DNA of 64,000 nucleotides from Corynebacterium deserti GIMN1.010. GTDB lineage: Bacteria; Actinomycetota; Actinomycetes; Mycobacteriales; Mycobacteriaceae. The position numbers and the translations under genes are program-made. The DNA lies in the NCBI RefSeq assembly GCF_001277995.1, contig NZ_CP009220.1, positions 434,001-498,000 on the forward strand. The letters run 5' to 3'. Shown in pieces: positions 34,140 through 43,479 of the stretch. The stretch's first letter is position 1, and each line of letters begins with the position of its first letter. The notes below the pieces were generated by a model. The model was not told where the DNA came from. It did not search any database and worked only from the letters and a program-made list of their open reading frames with translations.

Positions 34140-35534
34140 ATGGTGAGTGTTCTCATCGTGGGAATGTCCCACAGGTCTGCGCCTGTGGCGCTTCTCGAGC
34201 GACTGAGCATGGATGACTCAGTACGTGGTGATACAACACAATCGTTGTTGGCCAGGCCGTCGTTAAGCGAGGCCCTCATTGTTTCTACCTGCAACCGGCT
34301 TGAGGTCTATACCGTCACCAACAGCTTCCACACAGGCGTTAATGATGTGGTGGAAGTGCTCCATGAGGTGAGTGGGGTAGATATCGAAACCCTGCGTGGC
34401 TACCTATATGTGCGTTATGCAGATGCCGCGGCTGAGCACATGCTGATGGTCGCTTCTGGTTTGGATTCCATGGTGCTCGGCGAGCAGCAGATTATTGGTC
34501 AGGTGCGTACTGCCTACCAAGTTGCAACGGAGATCGGTTCCGCAGGACCTGCTCTGCATTCTTTGACCCAGACTGCACTGCACACAGGTAAGCGCGTGCA
34601 CACGGAGACCGAAATCGATGATGCTGGTGCGTCCATGGTGTCGTTTGCGCTCGACCGCGCGCTAACCCTCATGGGCATTGACCCGCAGTCGGAATCCCCA
34701 CTTGCAGGAAAGACTGCGCTGGTGCTTGGCGCTGGTGCGATGAGTTCTTTAGCTGCTACCCATTTGGGCAAAGCTGGTGTGGACTTACTCATCATGGCAA
34801 ACCGCACTTTTGAGCGCGCAGAACGTCTAGCAGAACACTCCATTGAAGCGGGAGTGCCAGCAGAGGTCGTGGAATTTAACAACCGCGCTTCGGTTTATGA
34901 TCGCGTGGATCTTATCGTGTCGGCAACCGGTGCCGACGATTTCACCGTCAAGCCAGAAGACATTCCTGCAGGCGCACAGCCTATGCTTGTGGATTTGTCG
35001 ATGCCTCGCGATATCGACGATGCCTGCGCAGATGTGCCAGGCGTTGAACTGGTCAATATCGAGCGCCTGCACAAAGCCTCCCTCGAAGGCGCGAACGGCG
35101 CCAACCCCACGGAAGCCGCAGCGCTGTCCATCGTCCGCGAAGAACTCGAATCCTTTACCACTGAGCAGCGTATCCGCGACGTCGTTCCGGCGGTGTCGGC
35201 ATTGCGTAAGCAAGCAGCATCTGTAGGCAGCGATGAACTAGAAAGGCTGCGTAGTCGAGCTCCAGGCATTGAGGACGCTGACTGGGCTGAGGTGGAACGG
35301 ACGGTGAGGCGCGTCGTCGATAAGCTTATGCATGAGCCGACTGTGCGCGTTAAAGAGCTCGCGGCCCGGTCCGGCAGCATCTCTTATGAATCAGCTCTGC
35401 AAGAGCTGTTCGGTTTAGAGGCCGTGGCATCAGCGGCGGCACCTGCGACAACGTCGGTTAACGCGTCAGAATTGCCGGACGCGGGTATCGTCGCATTCGT
35501 GAACGCAACTTCTGTCACCCAATCGAGGGAGTAG
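34140..35534 (+). CDS. hemA: Glutamyl-tRNA reductase
   Basis: HemA is the committed enzyme of C5-pathway haem synthesis, reducing glutamyl-tRNA to glutamate-1-semialdehyde with NADPH. The 464-aa product has the catalytic Cys in [12 protein letters not shown] (Cys51, or 50 if translation starts at GTG 34143), the signature [20 protein letters not shown], an NADPH-binding domain with [19 protein letters not shown], and a C-terminal dimerisation helix ([18 protein letters not shown]). ATG 34140 and GTG 34143 are adjacent and both possible. hemC follows after one base, so the two are one operon. Confidence 0.95.
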   Translation: MVSVLIVGMSHRSAPVALLERLSMDDSVRGDTTQSLLARPSLSEALIVSTCNRLEVYTVTNSFHTGVNDVVEVLHEVSGVDIETLRGYLYVRYADAAAEHMLMVASGLDSMVLGEQQIIGQVRTAYQVATEIGSAGPALHSLTQTALHTGKRVHTETEIDDAGASMVSFALDRALTLMGIDPQSESPLAGKTALVLGAGAMSSLAATHLGKAGVDLLIMANRTFERAERLAEHSIEAGVPAEVVEFNNRASVYDRVDLIVSATGADDFTVKPEDIPAGAQPMLVDLSMPRDIDDACADVPGVELVNIERLHKASLEGANGANPTEAAALSIVREELESFTTEQRIRDVVPAVSALRKQAASVGSDELERLRSRAPGIEDADWAEVERTVRRVVDKLMHEPTVRVKELAARSGSISYESALQELFGLEAVASAAAPATTSVNASELPDAGIVAFVNATSVTQSRE

Positions 35535-35535
35535 C

Positions 35536-36432
35536 ATGACCTTAAAAATTGGTACCCGAGGCTCGAAACTAGCAACCACCCAAGCTGGCCACATCCGTGA
35601 TCAGCTGAAGTACTTTGGTCGCGACGCAGAACTGCACATCGTCACCACCCCTGGCGATGTCAATATGTCTCCCGTTGAGCGCATTGGTGTCGGCGTCTTC
35701 ACGCAGGCGCTGCGCGACGTCCTTGAGGCGGGCGAATGCGATATCGCCGTGCACTCCATGAAGGATCTGCCCACGGCCGCTGATCCGCGCTTCCACCTGG
35801 TTGTTCCAACCCGCGCTGATGCTCGTGAGGCGCTCATTGCGCGCGACGGCCTGACGCTTTCAGAACTTCCTGAGGGTGCCAAGGTGGGTACCTCGGCGCC
35901 TCGTCGTGTGTCGCAGCTCAAAGCAATCCGCCCTGATCTGGAGATTCTTCCCCTGCGTGGCAATATTGACACTCGCATGGGCAAGGTGGCCTCCGGTGAG
36001 CTCGACGCCGTCATGCTCGCATATGCAGGGCTCAGTCGCGTTGGCATGCAAGCAAACGCCACTGAAGTATTTGACGCCGACGTCATCATGCCCGCCCCCG
36101 CCCAGGGCGCCTTGGCCATTGAATGTCGCGTCGATGACACCGAAACTGTCCGCGCACTCAACATGCTTATGCACGCCGACACCTTTGCTTCCGCGATCGC
36201 CGAGCGCACCGTGCTCAACCGCCTCGAAGCTGGCTGCACCGCACCCGTCGCCGCCCACGCCACCCTCGGCGGATACTCCGGCGACATGATGACTCTCACT
36301 GCCGGCGTGTTCGCCCTCGACGGCTCACAGCAGCTGGTCTACACCGCAGAGGGGCCAGGTGCGCTCCCAGAGGAACTCGGCGAGCAGGTTGCACAGGAGC
36401 TTATCGACGCCGGCGCCGCCTCACTGCTCTAG
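35536..36432 (+). CDS. hemC: Porphobilinogen deaminase (hydroxymethylbilane synthase)
   Basis: HemC links four porphobilinogen units into hydroxymethylbilane. The 298-aa product has the N-terminal [18 protein letters not shown], the active-site region VHSMKDLPT, Arg-rich substrate contacts [18 protein letters not shown] and [10 protein letters not shown], and the dipyrromethane-cofactor Cys in [12 protein letters not shown]. It starts 2 bp after the hemA stop. A 7-bp stem (36450-36456 with 36471-36477) lies after its stop and could be a weak terminator. Confidence 0.95.
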   Translation: MTLKIGTRGSKLATTQAGHIRDQLKYFGRDAELHIVTTPGDVNMSPVERIGVGVFTQALRDVLEAGECDIAVHSMKDLPTAADPRFHLVVPTRADAREALIARDGLTLSELPEGAKVGTSAPRRVSQLKAIRPDLEILPLRGNIDTRMGKVASGELDAVMLAYAGLSRVGMQANATEVFDADVIMPAPAQGALAIECRVDDTETVRALNMLMHADTFASAIAERTVLNRLEAGCTAPVAAHATLGGYSGDMMTLTAGVFALDGSQQLVYTAEGPGALPEELGEQVAQELIDAGAASLL

Positions 36433-36583
36433 GCAGTCGTCGGGGTATCTGCCGGAGTGCTAGTAAGTTTTCCGGCAACACTTATCTAGCTTGCAGGATT
36501 TTGGGCTCCATACGTGTCACAATTGGTGGCGGTAAAGAAACCGTCATCTACTTTATAAGTGGCAGAAAAGAGTTGAACCTGTA

Positions 36584-36961
36584 GTGGCTGAGCTAAAAAT
36601 TGATAACCGCAGCGTTACGGTTCGACTCTCCTGGTGGGAGAAACTCAGCGCACGGCGTAGCCACCTCACCATCCCACGCCGGGCGATCCGCAACATCGAG
36701 GTTATTGACAACGCGATTTCTTCCGTTGATCACCCACTAAAGCGCGCCAGCCGCCTGCGCATCCCAGGCTTCTTCGTTGCAGGCACCCATGCATACACCA
36801 CTGAGGTATTGGACGAGGCGTGCCAAGAGCACGAGTTCAGCATGTGCCGCAAGAACGTCCCTGGCCTGGTCATTGAGTTGGAAAACATCAGCATCGACCG
36901 CATTGTCATTTCCACCCCCAATGCTTATCAATACGCTGAAGAGCTCAGCGTATTGGTTTAA
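36584..36961 (+). CDS. Conserved hypothetical protein, 125 aa
   Basis: No function can be given. The product is soluble and strand-rich: KIDNRSVTVRLSWWEKLSAR, then LTIPRRAIRNIEVIDN, RLRIPGFFVAGTH and a C-terminal ELENISIDRIVISTPNAYQYAEEL. The alternating strands and Trp pair recall a pleckstrin-like (bacterial PH) fold, but this is a guess. The start is GTG 36584. Its TAA stop overlaps the stop of convergent qsuR by two bases (TTAA read on both strands). Confidence 0.7.
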   Translation: MAELKIDNRSVTVRLSWWEKLSARRSHLTIPRRAIRNIEVIDNAISSVDHPLKRASRLRIPGFFVAGTHAYTTEVLDEACQEHEFSMCRKNVPGLVIELENISIDRIVISTPNAYQYAEELSVLV

Positions 36962-37842
36962 TCCCCGTACATAAACGTTTGGATCAGCTCTTTTACCTCG
37001 GGGGAGGGCTGAGGATTCCACGTGATCCAGGTGCGCACAATGAGGTCATTTCCAGACGCATCTTCGCCTTCGACGGGAACCCACTGCCAATCCTGAAAAT
37101 TCATGCGTGCTGATTCCTGCGTGGTCAACGCGACATCGGCGCTGACAAGATCTGCGATCAGCGAGCTGTACTGGCCAAACTTCCGAAAAATCCACGTCGC
37201 CGTGACCCCGGCGGCGAGCATGGCATTTTTTAGCACTTCCTCTTGGATACGCACCTCGCCCCTGGAGTGTGCTAAAACTCGGAGGCCTTCCAGGTCGTAG
37301 AGGGTGACGGTGTCTCGTCCGGCAAGCTTTCGGTGCAGCTCAGAGTCGGCGCGGACGACGATCCCTAGCTTTTGCTCATGCACGAGGGCGGTAGCAAACG
37401 ATTCGCTTTGTCGACGACACAACGCAATGTCCAACTCATGCTGTTTGAGGAGTTTCAACTGTTCATCGGTGGGGGACTCGATGACAGAAATGCGGGTTTG
37501 AGTATCCAAATGGGACAGGCGTTCTCTCAGCCACGCAATGGGTATACCAGGGGGTACACCAATCTTGATGTTGGTGATCAAGTGCTCACCGGATTGGATC
37601 TCATCCACCACTGCTTGCATACGGTTGAGCGTGCGCAGTGCCTCCTCGTGGAGGATCTCTCCAGCTTTAGTAAGGGATACGCCACGTGAATGGCGCTCGA
37701 AAAGTGGGGCTCCAACGCTCTTTTCAAGGGCGGCCATTTGGCGACTTAGTGCAGGTTGAGAGATTAGGAGTTCGTCTGCCGCACGGTTAATTTGCCCATG
37801 ATGGGCCACTGCAATGAAGGATTCCAGCTGGTCGAAGTGCAT
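36958..37842 (-). CDS. qsuR: LysR-type regulator of quinate/shikimate genes
   Basis: This transcription factor is expected to activate qsuABCD when chorismate-pathway or quinate-derived ligands are present. The 294-aa product has an N-terminal winged HTH (FIAVAHHGQINRAADELLISQPALSRQMAALE) and a two-lobed ligand-binding domain (about 90-290). It is divergent from qsuA across a 286-bp region, the normal LysR arrangement for auto- and target regulation. Naming rests on position beside a recognisable qsu cluster. Confidence 0.9.
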   Translation of the reverse strand: MHFDQLESFIAVAHHGQINRAADELLISQPALSRQMAALEKSVGAPLFERHSRGVSLTKAGEILHEEALRTLNRMQAVVDEIQSGEHLITNIKIGVPPGIPIAWLRERLSHLDTQTRISVIESPTDEQLKLLKQHELDIALCRRQSESFATALVHEQKLGIVVRADSELHRKLAGRDTVTLYDLEGLRVLAHSRGEVRIQEEVLKNAMLAAGVTATWIFRKFGQYSSLIADLVSADVALTTQESARMNFQDWQWVPVEGEDASGNDLIVRTWITWNPQPSPEVKELIQTFMYGD

Positions 37843-37869
37843 GTGGTCAAAACGTCCTTTTTGATATGC

Positions 37870-37885
37870 GTGAGATGGATATCAC
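37870..37885. promoter_or_regulatory. Candidate QsuR binding site
   Basis: GTGAGATGGATATCAC is an imperfect 16-nt palindrome in the qsuR-qsuA intergenic region, close to the qsuR start. LysR sites are typically T-N11-A dyads in this position. No other feature is recognised between here and qsuA except a short CACCG-CAAA-CGGTG hairpin at 38076-38089. Confidence 0.4.
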
Positions 37886-38128
37886 GATTAACAAATATGC
37901 ATTTGTACTATAGGTCACAACTGCTTAAAGTTCTGGGAAAGGGTCATACAAACCATCCCTTCGTGAAGCTAAGAACTAGGGATGCCACCACACATGGCAA
38001 CAACTTAACTTGGCAGAATCCGACAGCGTTACGCTCGCGGAGCGAAAAATTTCAGTGCATACCCATGCGTGTGCTCACCGCAAACGGTGTGCCCGAACTG
38101 CCAAAACTTTCAACGAACAGGATCTTCG

Positions 38129-39574
38129 ATGAGCGATCACATTCAGAGTGCATCTCACTCCGAAACAGCTCCAGCTAAAACCCCAAAGCGCGCCGCGCTG
38201 TCTAGCTGGATTGGCTCTGCACTTGAGTACTATGACTTCGCGGTCTACGGAACTGCAGCAGCCTTGGTTCTTAACCACCTCTTCTTCCCAGCTGATACCT
38301 CCCCAGGTGTCGCCATCTTGGCCGCCATGGGCACCGTGGGTGTGGCCTACGTTGTTCGCCCACTCGGCGCATTGATCATGGGTCCACTCGGTGACCGTTA
38401 TGGTCGCAAGTTTGTCCTTATGCTCTGCCTCTTCCTTATCGGTGCATCCACCTTCGCTGTTGGTTGCTTGCCTACCTACGATCAGGTTGGCTACCTGGCA
38501 CCAGCACTTCTGGTCCTGTGCCGTGTGATCCAGGGACTGTCTGCATCGGGTGAGCAGTCCAGCGCTATCTCGGTGTCCCTCGAGCACGCTGATGAGCACC
38601 GACGCTCGTTCACCTCCAGCTGGACTCTGCACGGCACCCAGTTCGGTACCCTCCTTGCCACCGCAGTGTTTATTCCATTCACCTTGCTCCTCAGCGAAGA
38701 TGCGCTGATGAGCTGGGGCTGGCGCGTACCATTCTGGCTATCCGCAGCAGTTGTTCTGGTTGCATTCATGATCCGTCGTGGCCTGGAAGAACCACCAGCC
38801 TTCCGCGAGAACAAGGAAGCAATCGCTGGCGCTCCATCACCACTGACTCTTACCTTGCGTTACCACAAGGCTGCTATCGCTCGTGTTGCAGTGTGCGCCA
38901 TGATCAACTCCGTTAACGTGGTCTTCACCGTGTGGTCCCTGTCGTTTGCAACCAACATCGTTGGTCTCGATCGATCCACCATGCTGCTCGTACCTGTTGT
39001 GGCTAACGTCGTCGCTCTGGTTGCAATCCCACTGTCCGGCATGCTGGCTGACCGCATTGGTCGCCGCCCCGTTTTCATCATGGGTGCCATCGGTGGTGGC
39101 CTGGCCATGAACGGCTACCTCGGTGCTATCTACTCCGGCAACTGGACCACGATCTTCCTCATGGGCATCGTCATGTCCGGTCTGCTGTACTCCATGGGCA
39201 ACGCTGTATGGCCAGCATTCTACGCAGAGATGTTCCCAACCTCTGTTCGCGTTACCGGCCTGGCACTGGGAACTCAGATTGGCTTCGCAGTCTCTGGTGG
39301 TTTCGTCCCAGTCATTGCATCTGCACTCGCAGGTGAGCAGGGAGATCAGTGGCTTAAGGTTGCCATCTTCGTTGGTGTCACCTGCCTTGTCTCTGCAGGT
39401 GTGGCACTGACCGCCAAGGAAACTAAGTCCCTGAGCTTGGATGAAATCGACACACTGCACACCGCACGTGGTGAGGCGGCAGACCTGGCAAAGGCTGGCA
39501 TCGCGCCTACCCGTACGTCCATCACCAACAACAACGGCACAAACATCGACAAAGCGAAGGAATACCAGCTCTAA
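38129..39574 (+). CDS. qsuA: Shikimate/quinate MFS transporter
   Basis: QsuA is a proton symporter of the metabolite:H+ symporter (MHS) branch of the MFS, importing shikimate or quinate. The 481-aa product has 12 TM helices, the N-terminal signature SSWIGSALEYYDFAVYGTAAA, the loop 2-3 motif GPLGDRYGRKFVL and the repeat in the second half, GMLADRIGRRPVF. ATG 38129 is chosen since the frame upstream is not homologous and ACAGGA lies nearby. The stop overlaps the qsuB start (TAATG), so the operon is translationally coupled. Confidence 0.93.
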   Translation: MSDHIQSASHSETAPAKTPKRAALSSWIGSALEYYDFAVYGTAAALVLNHLFFPADTSPGVAILAAMGTVGVAYVVRPLGALIMGPLGDRYGRKFVLMLCLFLIGASTFAVGCLPTYDQVGYLAPALLVLCRVIQGLSASGEQSSAISVSLEHADEHRRSFTSSWTLHGTQFGTLLATAVFIPFTLLLSEDALMSWGWRVPFWLSAAVVLVAFMIRRGLEEPPAFRENKEAIAGAPSPLTLTLRYHKAAIARVAVCAMINSVNVVFTVWSLSFATNIVGLDRSTMLLVPVVANVVALVAIPLSGMLADRIGRRPVFIMGAIGGGLAMNGYLGAIYSGNWTTIFLMGIVMSGLLYSMGNAVWPAFYAEMFPTSVRVTGLALGTQIGFAVSGGFVPVIASALAGEQGDQWLKVAIFVGVTCLVSAGVALTAKETKSLSLDEIDTLHTARGEAADLAKAGIAPTRTSITNNNGTNIDKAKEYQL

Positions 39575-41436
39575 TGCGCACGTCCGTTGCCACAGTTTGT
39601 TTATCAGGAACACTGGCAGAAAAGCTTCGAGCAGCAGCTGATGCAGGGTTCGATGGCGTCGAGATCTTCGAACAAGATCTCACCGTCTCCCCGCACTCAG
39701 CGGAGCAAATCCGACAGCGCGCTGCTGACCTTGGTTTGACCTTGGATCTCTTCCAACCCTTCCGTGACTTCGAAGGTGTGAAAGAAGAACAGTTCCAAGC
39801 GAATCTGCACAGGCTGGAAGCCAAGTTCCACTTGATGAACAGGCTGGGCATCGAGACGATCTTGCTTTGTTCCAACGTGGGCACCGCAACGATTAATGAT
39901 GACGCCCTGTTTGTGGATCAGCTTCGTCGAGCTGGCGAACTGGCCGAACACTACGATGTCAAGATTGCCTACGAGGCGCTGGCGTGGGGAAAGTTTGTCA
40001 ACGATTTCGAGCACGCGCACGACATCGTCACAGCAGTTGATCACCCTCGCGTAGGCACCTGCTTGGATACCTTCCACATTCTCTCCCGCGGCTGGGTGAC
40101 CGACGCGGTGGAAAACATCCCGGCGGAGAAGATCTTCTTTGTCCAGCTTGCCGACGCCCCCAAGCTCAGCATGGACATCTTGTCCTGGTCGCGTCACCAC
40201 CGTGTGTTTCCCGGCGAAGGGGATTTTGACCTGGTGAAGTTTATGGTCCACCTCGCTCGCACCGGCTACGACGGCCCGATCTCCTTGGAGATCTTCAACG
40301 ACTCGTTTCGCAAGGCAGAAGTTGGTCGCACGGCCATCGATGGGTTGCGTTCGCTGCGCTGGTTAGAGGATCAAACGTGGCACGCACTCCCTGAGGCAGA
40401 ACTCCCCAGCGCATTGGACTTACGGCCGTTGCCTGAGGTTGCGGAGCCTGCCGGAATTGATTTCCTGGAAATCTCCACCGGCAGGCTGGGGGAGACGATC
40501 AGGATTCTTCACCAGCTGGGATTCCGTTTAGGTGGACATCACCGCAGCAAACAGGACTACCAAGTGTGGACACAAGGTGACGTGCGCATCGTGGTGTGTG
40601 ATCGTGGGCCAACAGGTGCACCGACCACCATCAACGCGATGGGCTTTGACACCCCAGATCCAGAGGCCGCCCGCGAACGCGCACAACTTCTTCGGGCACG
40701 CACCATTGATCGGACTCGTGAAGAAGACGAAGCTGACCTTAAAGGCGTTTATGCACCGGATGGGGTAGAACTGTTCTTTTCGGGCCCGAGCCCCGATGGG
40801 GTGCCCGAGTGGCTGGTGGAGTTCGGCGTCGATAAGCATGAGGCGGTGCCCGGGTTGGTCACGGGCGTGGACCACGTCAATTTGGCGCAACCGTGGCAGC
40901 ACTTTGATGAGGCAGTCTTGTTCTATACGGCGTTGATGGCGTTGGAGTCTGATCGCGAGGACGAGTTTCCAAGCCCGATCGGGTTGGTGCGCAATCAGGT
41001 GATGCGTTCGCCGAACGACGCAGTACGCCTGTTACTTAGCGTGGCTCCTGAGGATGGTGAGCAGGGAGATTTCCTCAACGCCGCCTACCCAGAGCACATC
41101 GCGCTGGCAACCGACGACATCGTGGCTGTGGCGCGCCGGGCGAAGCAGCGCGGCCTGGAGTTTTTGCCGGTACCGGAAAACTACTTCGACGATGTGCAGG
41201 CACGCTTTGCGCTCGACGATGACTTCCTGCAAACCCTCAAAGACCACAATCTGCTGTACGATCGCGATGCTCAGGGCGAATACCTGCACTTTTACACCCG
41301 CACATTGGGCACGCTGTTCTTTGAAGTTGTGGAGCGCCGCGGCGGATTCGAAGGCTGGGGCGAAACTAATGCGCCGGTACGTTTGGCTGCGCAGTATCGT
41401 GAAGTACGAGACGCCGAACGCGGAATCCCAAGCTAA
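39574..41436 (+). CDS. qsuB: 3-Dehydroshikimate dehydratase, fused to HPPD/VOC-like domain
   Basis: QsuB converts 3-dehydroshikimate to protocatechuate, feeding the beta-ketoadipate pathway. The 620-aa product has an N-terminal TIM barrel of the AP-endonuclease-2/xylose-isomerase group (about 1-275) with likely metal ligands E134, D165, Q191 and E239, and a C-terminal part (about 290-615) with two vicinal-oxygen-chelate repeats like 4-hydroxyphenylpyruvate dioxygenase (GVDHVNLAQP and EHIALATDDI, ending LFFEVVERRGGFEGWGETN). The C-terminal domain keeps the HPPD-like FEVVER motif, so it may be catalytic or structural. It overlaps qsuA by one base. Confidence 0.93.
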   Translation: MRTSVATVCLSGTLAEKLRAAADAGFDGVEIFEQDLTVSPHSAEQIRQRAADLGLTLDLFQPFRDFEGVKEEQFQANLHRLEAKFHLMNRLGIETILLCSNVGTATINDDALFVDQLRRAGELAEHYDVKIAYEALAWGKFVNDFEHAHDIVTAVDHPRVGTCLDTFHILSRGWVTDAVENIPAEKIFFVQLADAPKLSMDILSWSRHHRVFPGEGDFDLVKFMVHLARTGYDGPISLEIFNDSFRKAEVGRTAIDGLRSLRWLEDQTWHALPEAELPSALDLRPLPEVAEPAGIDFLEISTGRLGETIRILHQLGFRLGGHHRSKQDYQVWTQGDVRIVVCDRGPTGAPTTINAMGFDTPDPEAARERAQLLRARTIDRTREEDEADLKGVYAPDGVELFFSGPSPDGVPEWLVEFGVDKHEAVPGLVTGVDHVNLAQPWQHFDEAVLFYTALMALESDREDEFPSPIGLVRNQVMRSPNDAVRLLLSVAPEDGEQGDFLNAAYPEHIALATDDIVAVARRAKQRGLEFLPVPENYFDDVQARFALDDDFLQTLKDHNLLYDRDAQGEYLHFYTRTLGTLFFEVVERRGGFEGWGETNAPVRLAAQYREVRDAERGIPS

Positions 41437-41466
41437 ACCCCTTTAATTGTTAGAAAGCTGATCTCC

Positions 41467-41910
41467 ATGACTTCACCTCAAACCGGAAAAATCCTCCTCC
41501 TCAACGGCCCCAACCTCAACATGTTGGGCAAGCGCGAACCAGACATCTACGGGCACGAAACCCTCGAAGACGTCGTCGCGCTGGCTACCGCGGAAGCAGC
41601 GAAATACGGCCTGGAGATCGACGCCCTGCAAAGCAACCACGAAGGCGATCTCATCGACGCCCTCCACAACGCCCGCGGCACCCATATCGGCTGCGTGATC
41701 AACCCCGGCGGACTTACCCACACCTCCGTAGCGCTTCTCGACGCCGTCAAAGCCTCCGAGCTGCCCACCGTGGAAGTACACATCAGCAACCCACATGCTC
41801 GCGAAGAGTTCCGCCACCATTCCTACATTTCCCTCGCCGCGATCTCCGTCATCGCCGGCGCAGGCATCCAGGGCTACCGCTACGCGGTGGACATCTTGGC
41901 AAACCGCTAA
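41467..41910 (+). CDS. qsuC: 3-Dehydroquinate dehydratase, type II
   Basis: QsuC (also called aroD in this genus) interconverts 3-dehydroquinate and 3-dehydroshikimate. The 147-aa product has the type II signature LLNGPNLNMLGKREPDIYG with the catalytic Arg and Tyr, QSNHEGDLIDALH, NPGGLTHTSVAL and the His in VEVHISNPHAREEFRHHS. It lies 30 bp after qsuB. It may serve both quinate breakdown and the biosynthetic shikimate route. Confidence 0.95.
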   Translation: MTSPQTGKILLLNGPNLNMLGKREPDIYGHETLEDVVALATAEAAKYGLEIDALQSNHEGDLIDALHNARGTHIGCVINPGGLTHTSVALLDAVKASELPTVEVHISNPHAREEFRHHSYISLAAISVIAGAGIQGYRYAVDILANR

Positions 41911-41929
41911 ATTTCTAGAAAGGCCCAGC

Positions 41930-42778
41930 GTGAATAGCATTCTTCTCGGACTCATCGGCGAGGGACTCGACCTCTCCCGCACCCCAGCCATGCACGAGGC
42001 CGAAGGTCTCGCCCAAGGAGCGCCGACGGTATACAGGCGCATCGACACGCTCACCGAACGTGCGTCCGGGCGTGAGCTAAAAACGCTTCTCGACGCCGCC
42101 GTCTCCTCCGGTTTCAACGGCGTCAACGTCACCCACCCCTACAAGCAGGCAGTTCTTCCTCTCCTCGACGAAGTATCCTCCCAAGCCGCCGAACTCGGCG
42201 CTGTCAACACCGTGGTGATTTCCCCCGAAGGCAAGACCACCGGCCACAACACCGACGTCACAGGCTTCGCCCGCGGCCTAGAGGAAGGCCTCCCCAACGC
42301 ACACATGGACACCGTCGTCCAGGTAGGCGCAGGCGGAGTGGGCAATGCCGTGGCGTATTCCCTGGTCACCCATGGTGTCAACACCCTGAAGATCGCCGAC
42401 CTCGACCCCACCCGAGCCCAAGCACTCGCCGATGTCATCAACGATGCTGTTGGACGCGAAGCCGTCGTTGGCGTTGACGCCCGCGGAGTCGAAGACGCCA
42501 TCGCCACCGCAAATGGCGTGGTCAACGCAACTCCAATGGGAATGCTCGCACACCCTGGAACAGCTTTCGACGTCAGCTGCCTCACCGCCGAACACTGGGT
42601 CGGCGACGTTGTCTACATGCCCATCGAAACCGAACTCCTCAAAGCCGCTCGAGCACGTGGCTGCGAAACCCTCGACGGTACCCGCATGGCCATTCACCAA
42701 GCCGTCGACGCATTCCGCCTGTTCACCGGCCTTGAGCCAGACGTCGAGCGTATGCGAAAGACGTTCCTCTCCCTCTAG
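41930..42778 (+). CDS. qsuD: Quinate/shikimate dehydrogenase
   Basis: QsuD oxidises quinate to 3-dehydroquinate or shikimate to 3-dehydroshikimate with NAD(P)+. The 282-aa product is an AroE-class dehydrogenase: LSRTPAMHEAEG for substrate binding, GVNVTHPYKQAVLP with the catalytic Lys, GAVNTVV, the glycine-rich VGAGGVGNAVAYSL, followed by ADLDPTRAQ, where an Asp favours NAD+, and the C-terminal GTRMAIHQAVDAFRLFTG. The frame is open to 41795 over qsuC, but GTG 41930 has AGAAAGG upstream and starts the homology. Confidence 0.93.
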   Translation: MNSILLGLIGEGLDLSRTPAMHEAEGLAQGAPTVYRRIDTLTERASGRELKTLLDAAVSSGFNGVNVTHPYKQAVLPLLDEVSSQAAELGAVNTVVISPEGKTTGHNTDVTGFARGLEEGLPNAHMDTVVQVGAGGVGNAVAYSLVTHGVNTLKIADLDPTRAQALADVINDAVGREAVVGVDARGVEDAIATANGVVNATPMGMLAHPGTAFDVSCLTAEHWVGDVVYMPIETELLKAARARGCETLDGTRMAIHQAVDAFRLFTGLEPDVERMRKTFLSL

Positions 42779-42783
42779 TTCCG

Positions 42784-43053
42784 TTAAAGATTGCGGCGCC
42801 GTTGCTCGGCGTCGATCACATCCTTTGCCTCTTTCAAGCCTGCACCCGTGAGCTCGCGATATCGCTTGATCGCCCGGATTTGTTCCCCGCGATCAAGAAA
42901 AGCCAGCACCTCAGGGTGTAGGCGACTTTTCTTTTGCTGGGGAAGGGCATCTACTTGGGGTTGGAGGAGTTCCTCCAGGCGCGCGACTTGGTTTTCCAGC
43001 GCAGCCACCCGGGCTTTCAGTTCATTGACGTTAGCACTGTTGTTTCTGAACAT
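42784..43053 (-). CDS. Coiled coil plus ribosomal L7/L12 C-terminal-like domain
   Basis: The 89-aa product joins a short coiled coil (about 8-33, NELKARVAALENQVARLEEL) to a stretch (about 45-85) resembling the C-terminal domain of ribosomal protein L7/L12: RGEQIRAIKRYRELTGAGLKEAKDVIDA. In L7/L12 that domain recruits translation factors; here the N-terminal stalk-binding part is replaced by the coiled coil, so it is not a ribosomal stalk protein. Such small proteins occur widely in actinobacteria without known function. It converges on qsuD with 5 bp between stops. Confidence 0.8.
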   Translation of the reverse strand: MFRNNSANVNELKARVAALENQVARLEELLQPQVDALPQQKKSRLHPEVLAFLDRGEQIRAIKRYRELTGAGLKEAKDVIDAEQRRRNL

Positions 43054-43309
43054 GCCCCCACCTTAGCCTGTAAGAGGGGGCGATTTACGGGGGTGAGAAT
43101 TCACCGCACGTCATGGGAGGGCGGTGGTGGAAATTTGCAGTCTCCGAGCTACTAACAGCCAAAGCGCTATGTTCCTATTTAAGGCATCGAGAATCCGAGA
43201 TGATCAATCACTCCACGGAAATTTTTCAAACCCTTAAATCGGCATACAGGGCGTCGAAAACTTCGGCGCTTTGGCCCGATTTTGGCCCCTTTTTTCTCCC
43301 ATCCGCTAA

Positions 43310-43425
43310 CTGCACCACATGGAGGCTAATATAAACACATGTGCGGTGTGGATGTCGAGTTGAAATTATGCCCGCCTGCCCGAAAGTAACACATGGCACC
43401 TCATATAGTGGTAGATGTGGTGCTA
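43310..43425 (-). repeat. 116-bp bipartite palindromic repeat, copy 3 (inverted)
   Basis: Read on the minus strand it begins TAGCACCACATCTACCAC, has CTATATGAGGTGCCATGTG next, and ends with TTAGCCTCCATGTGGTGCA. It has exactly the same length and part order as copies 1 and 2, 39 kb away. No DUF559-type gene adjoins this copy. Confidence 0.85.
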
Positions 43426-43479
43426 CTTGGGGGTTTGGCTAACGTCATGCAACGCCACTTCACCTGCCCTCCGCGAAAT

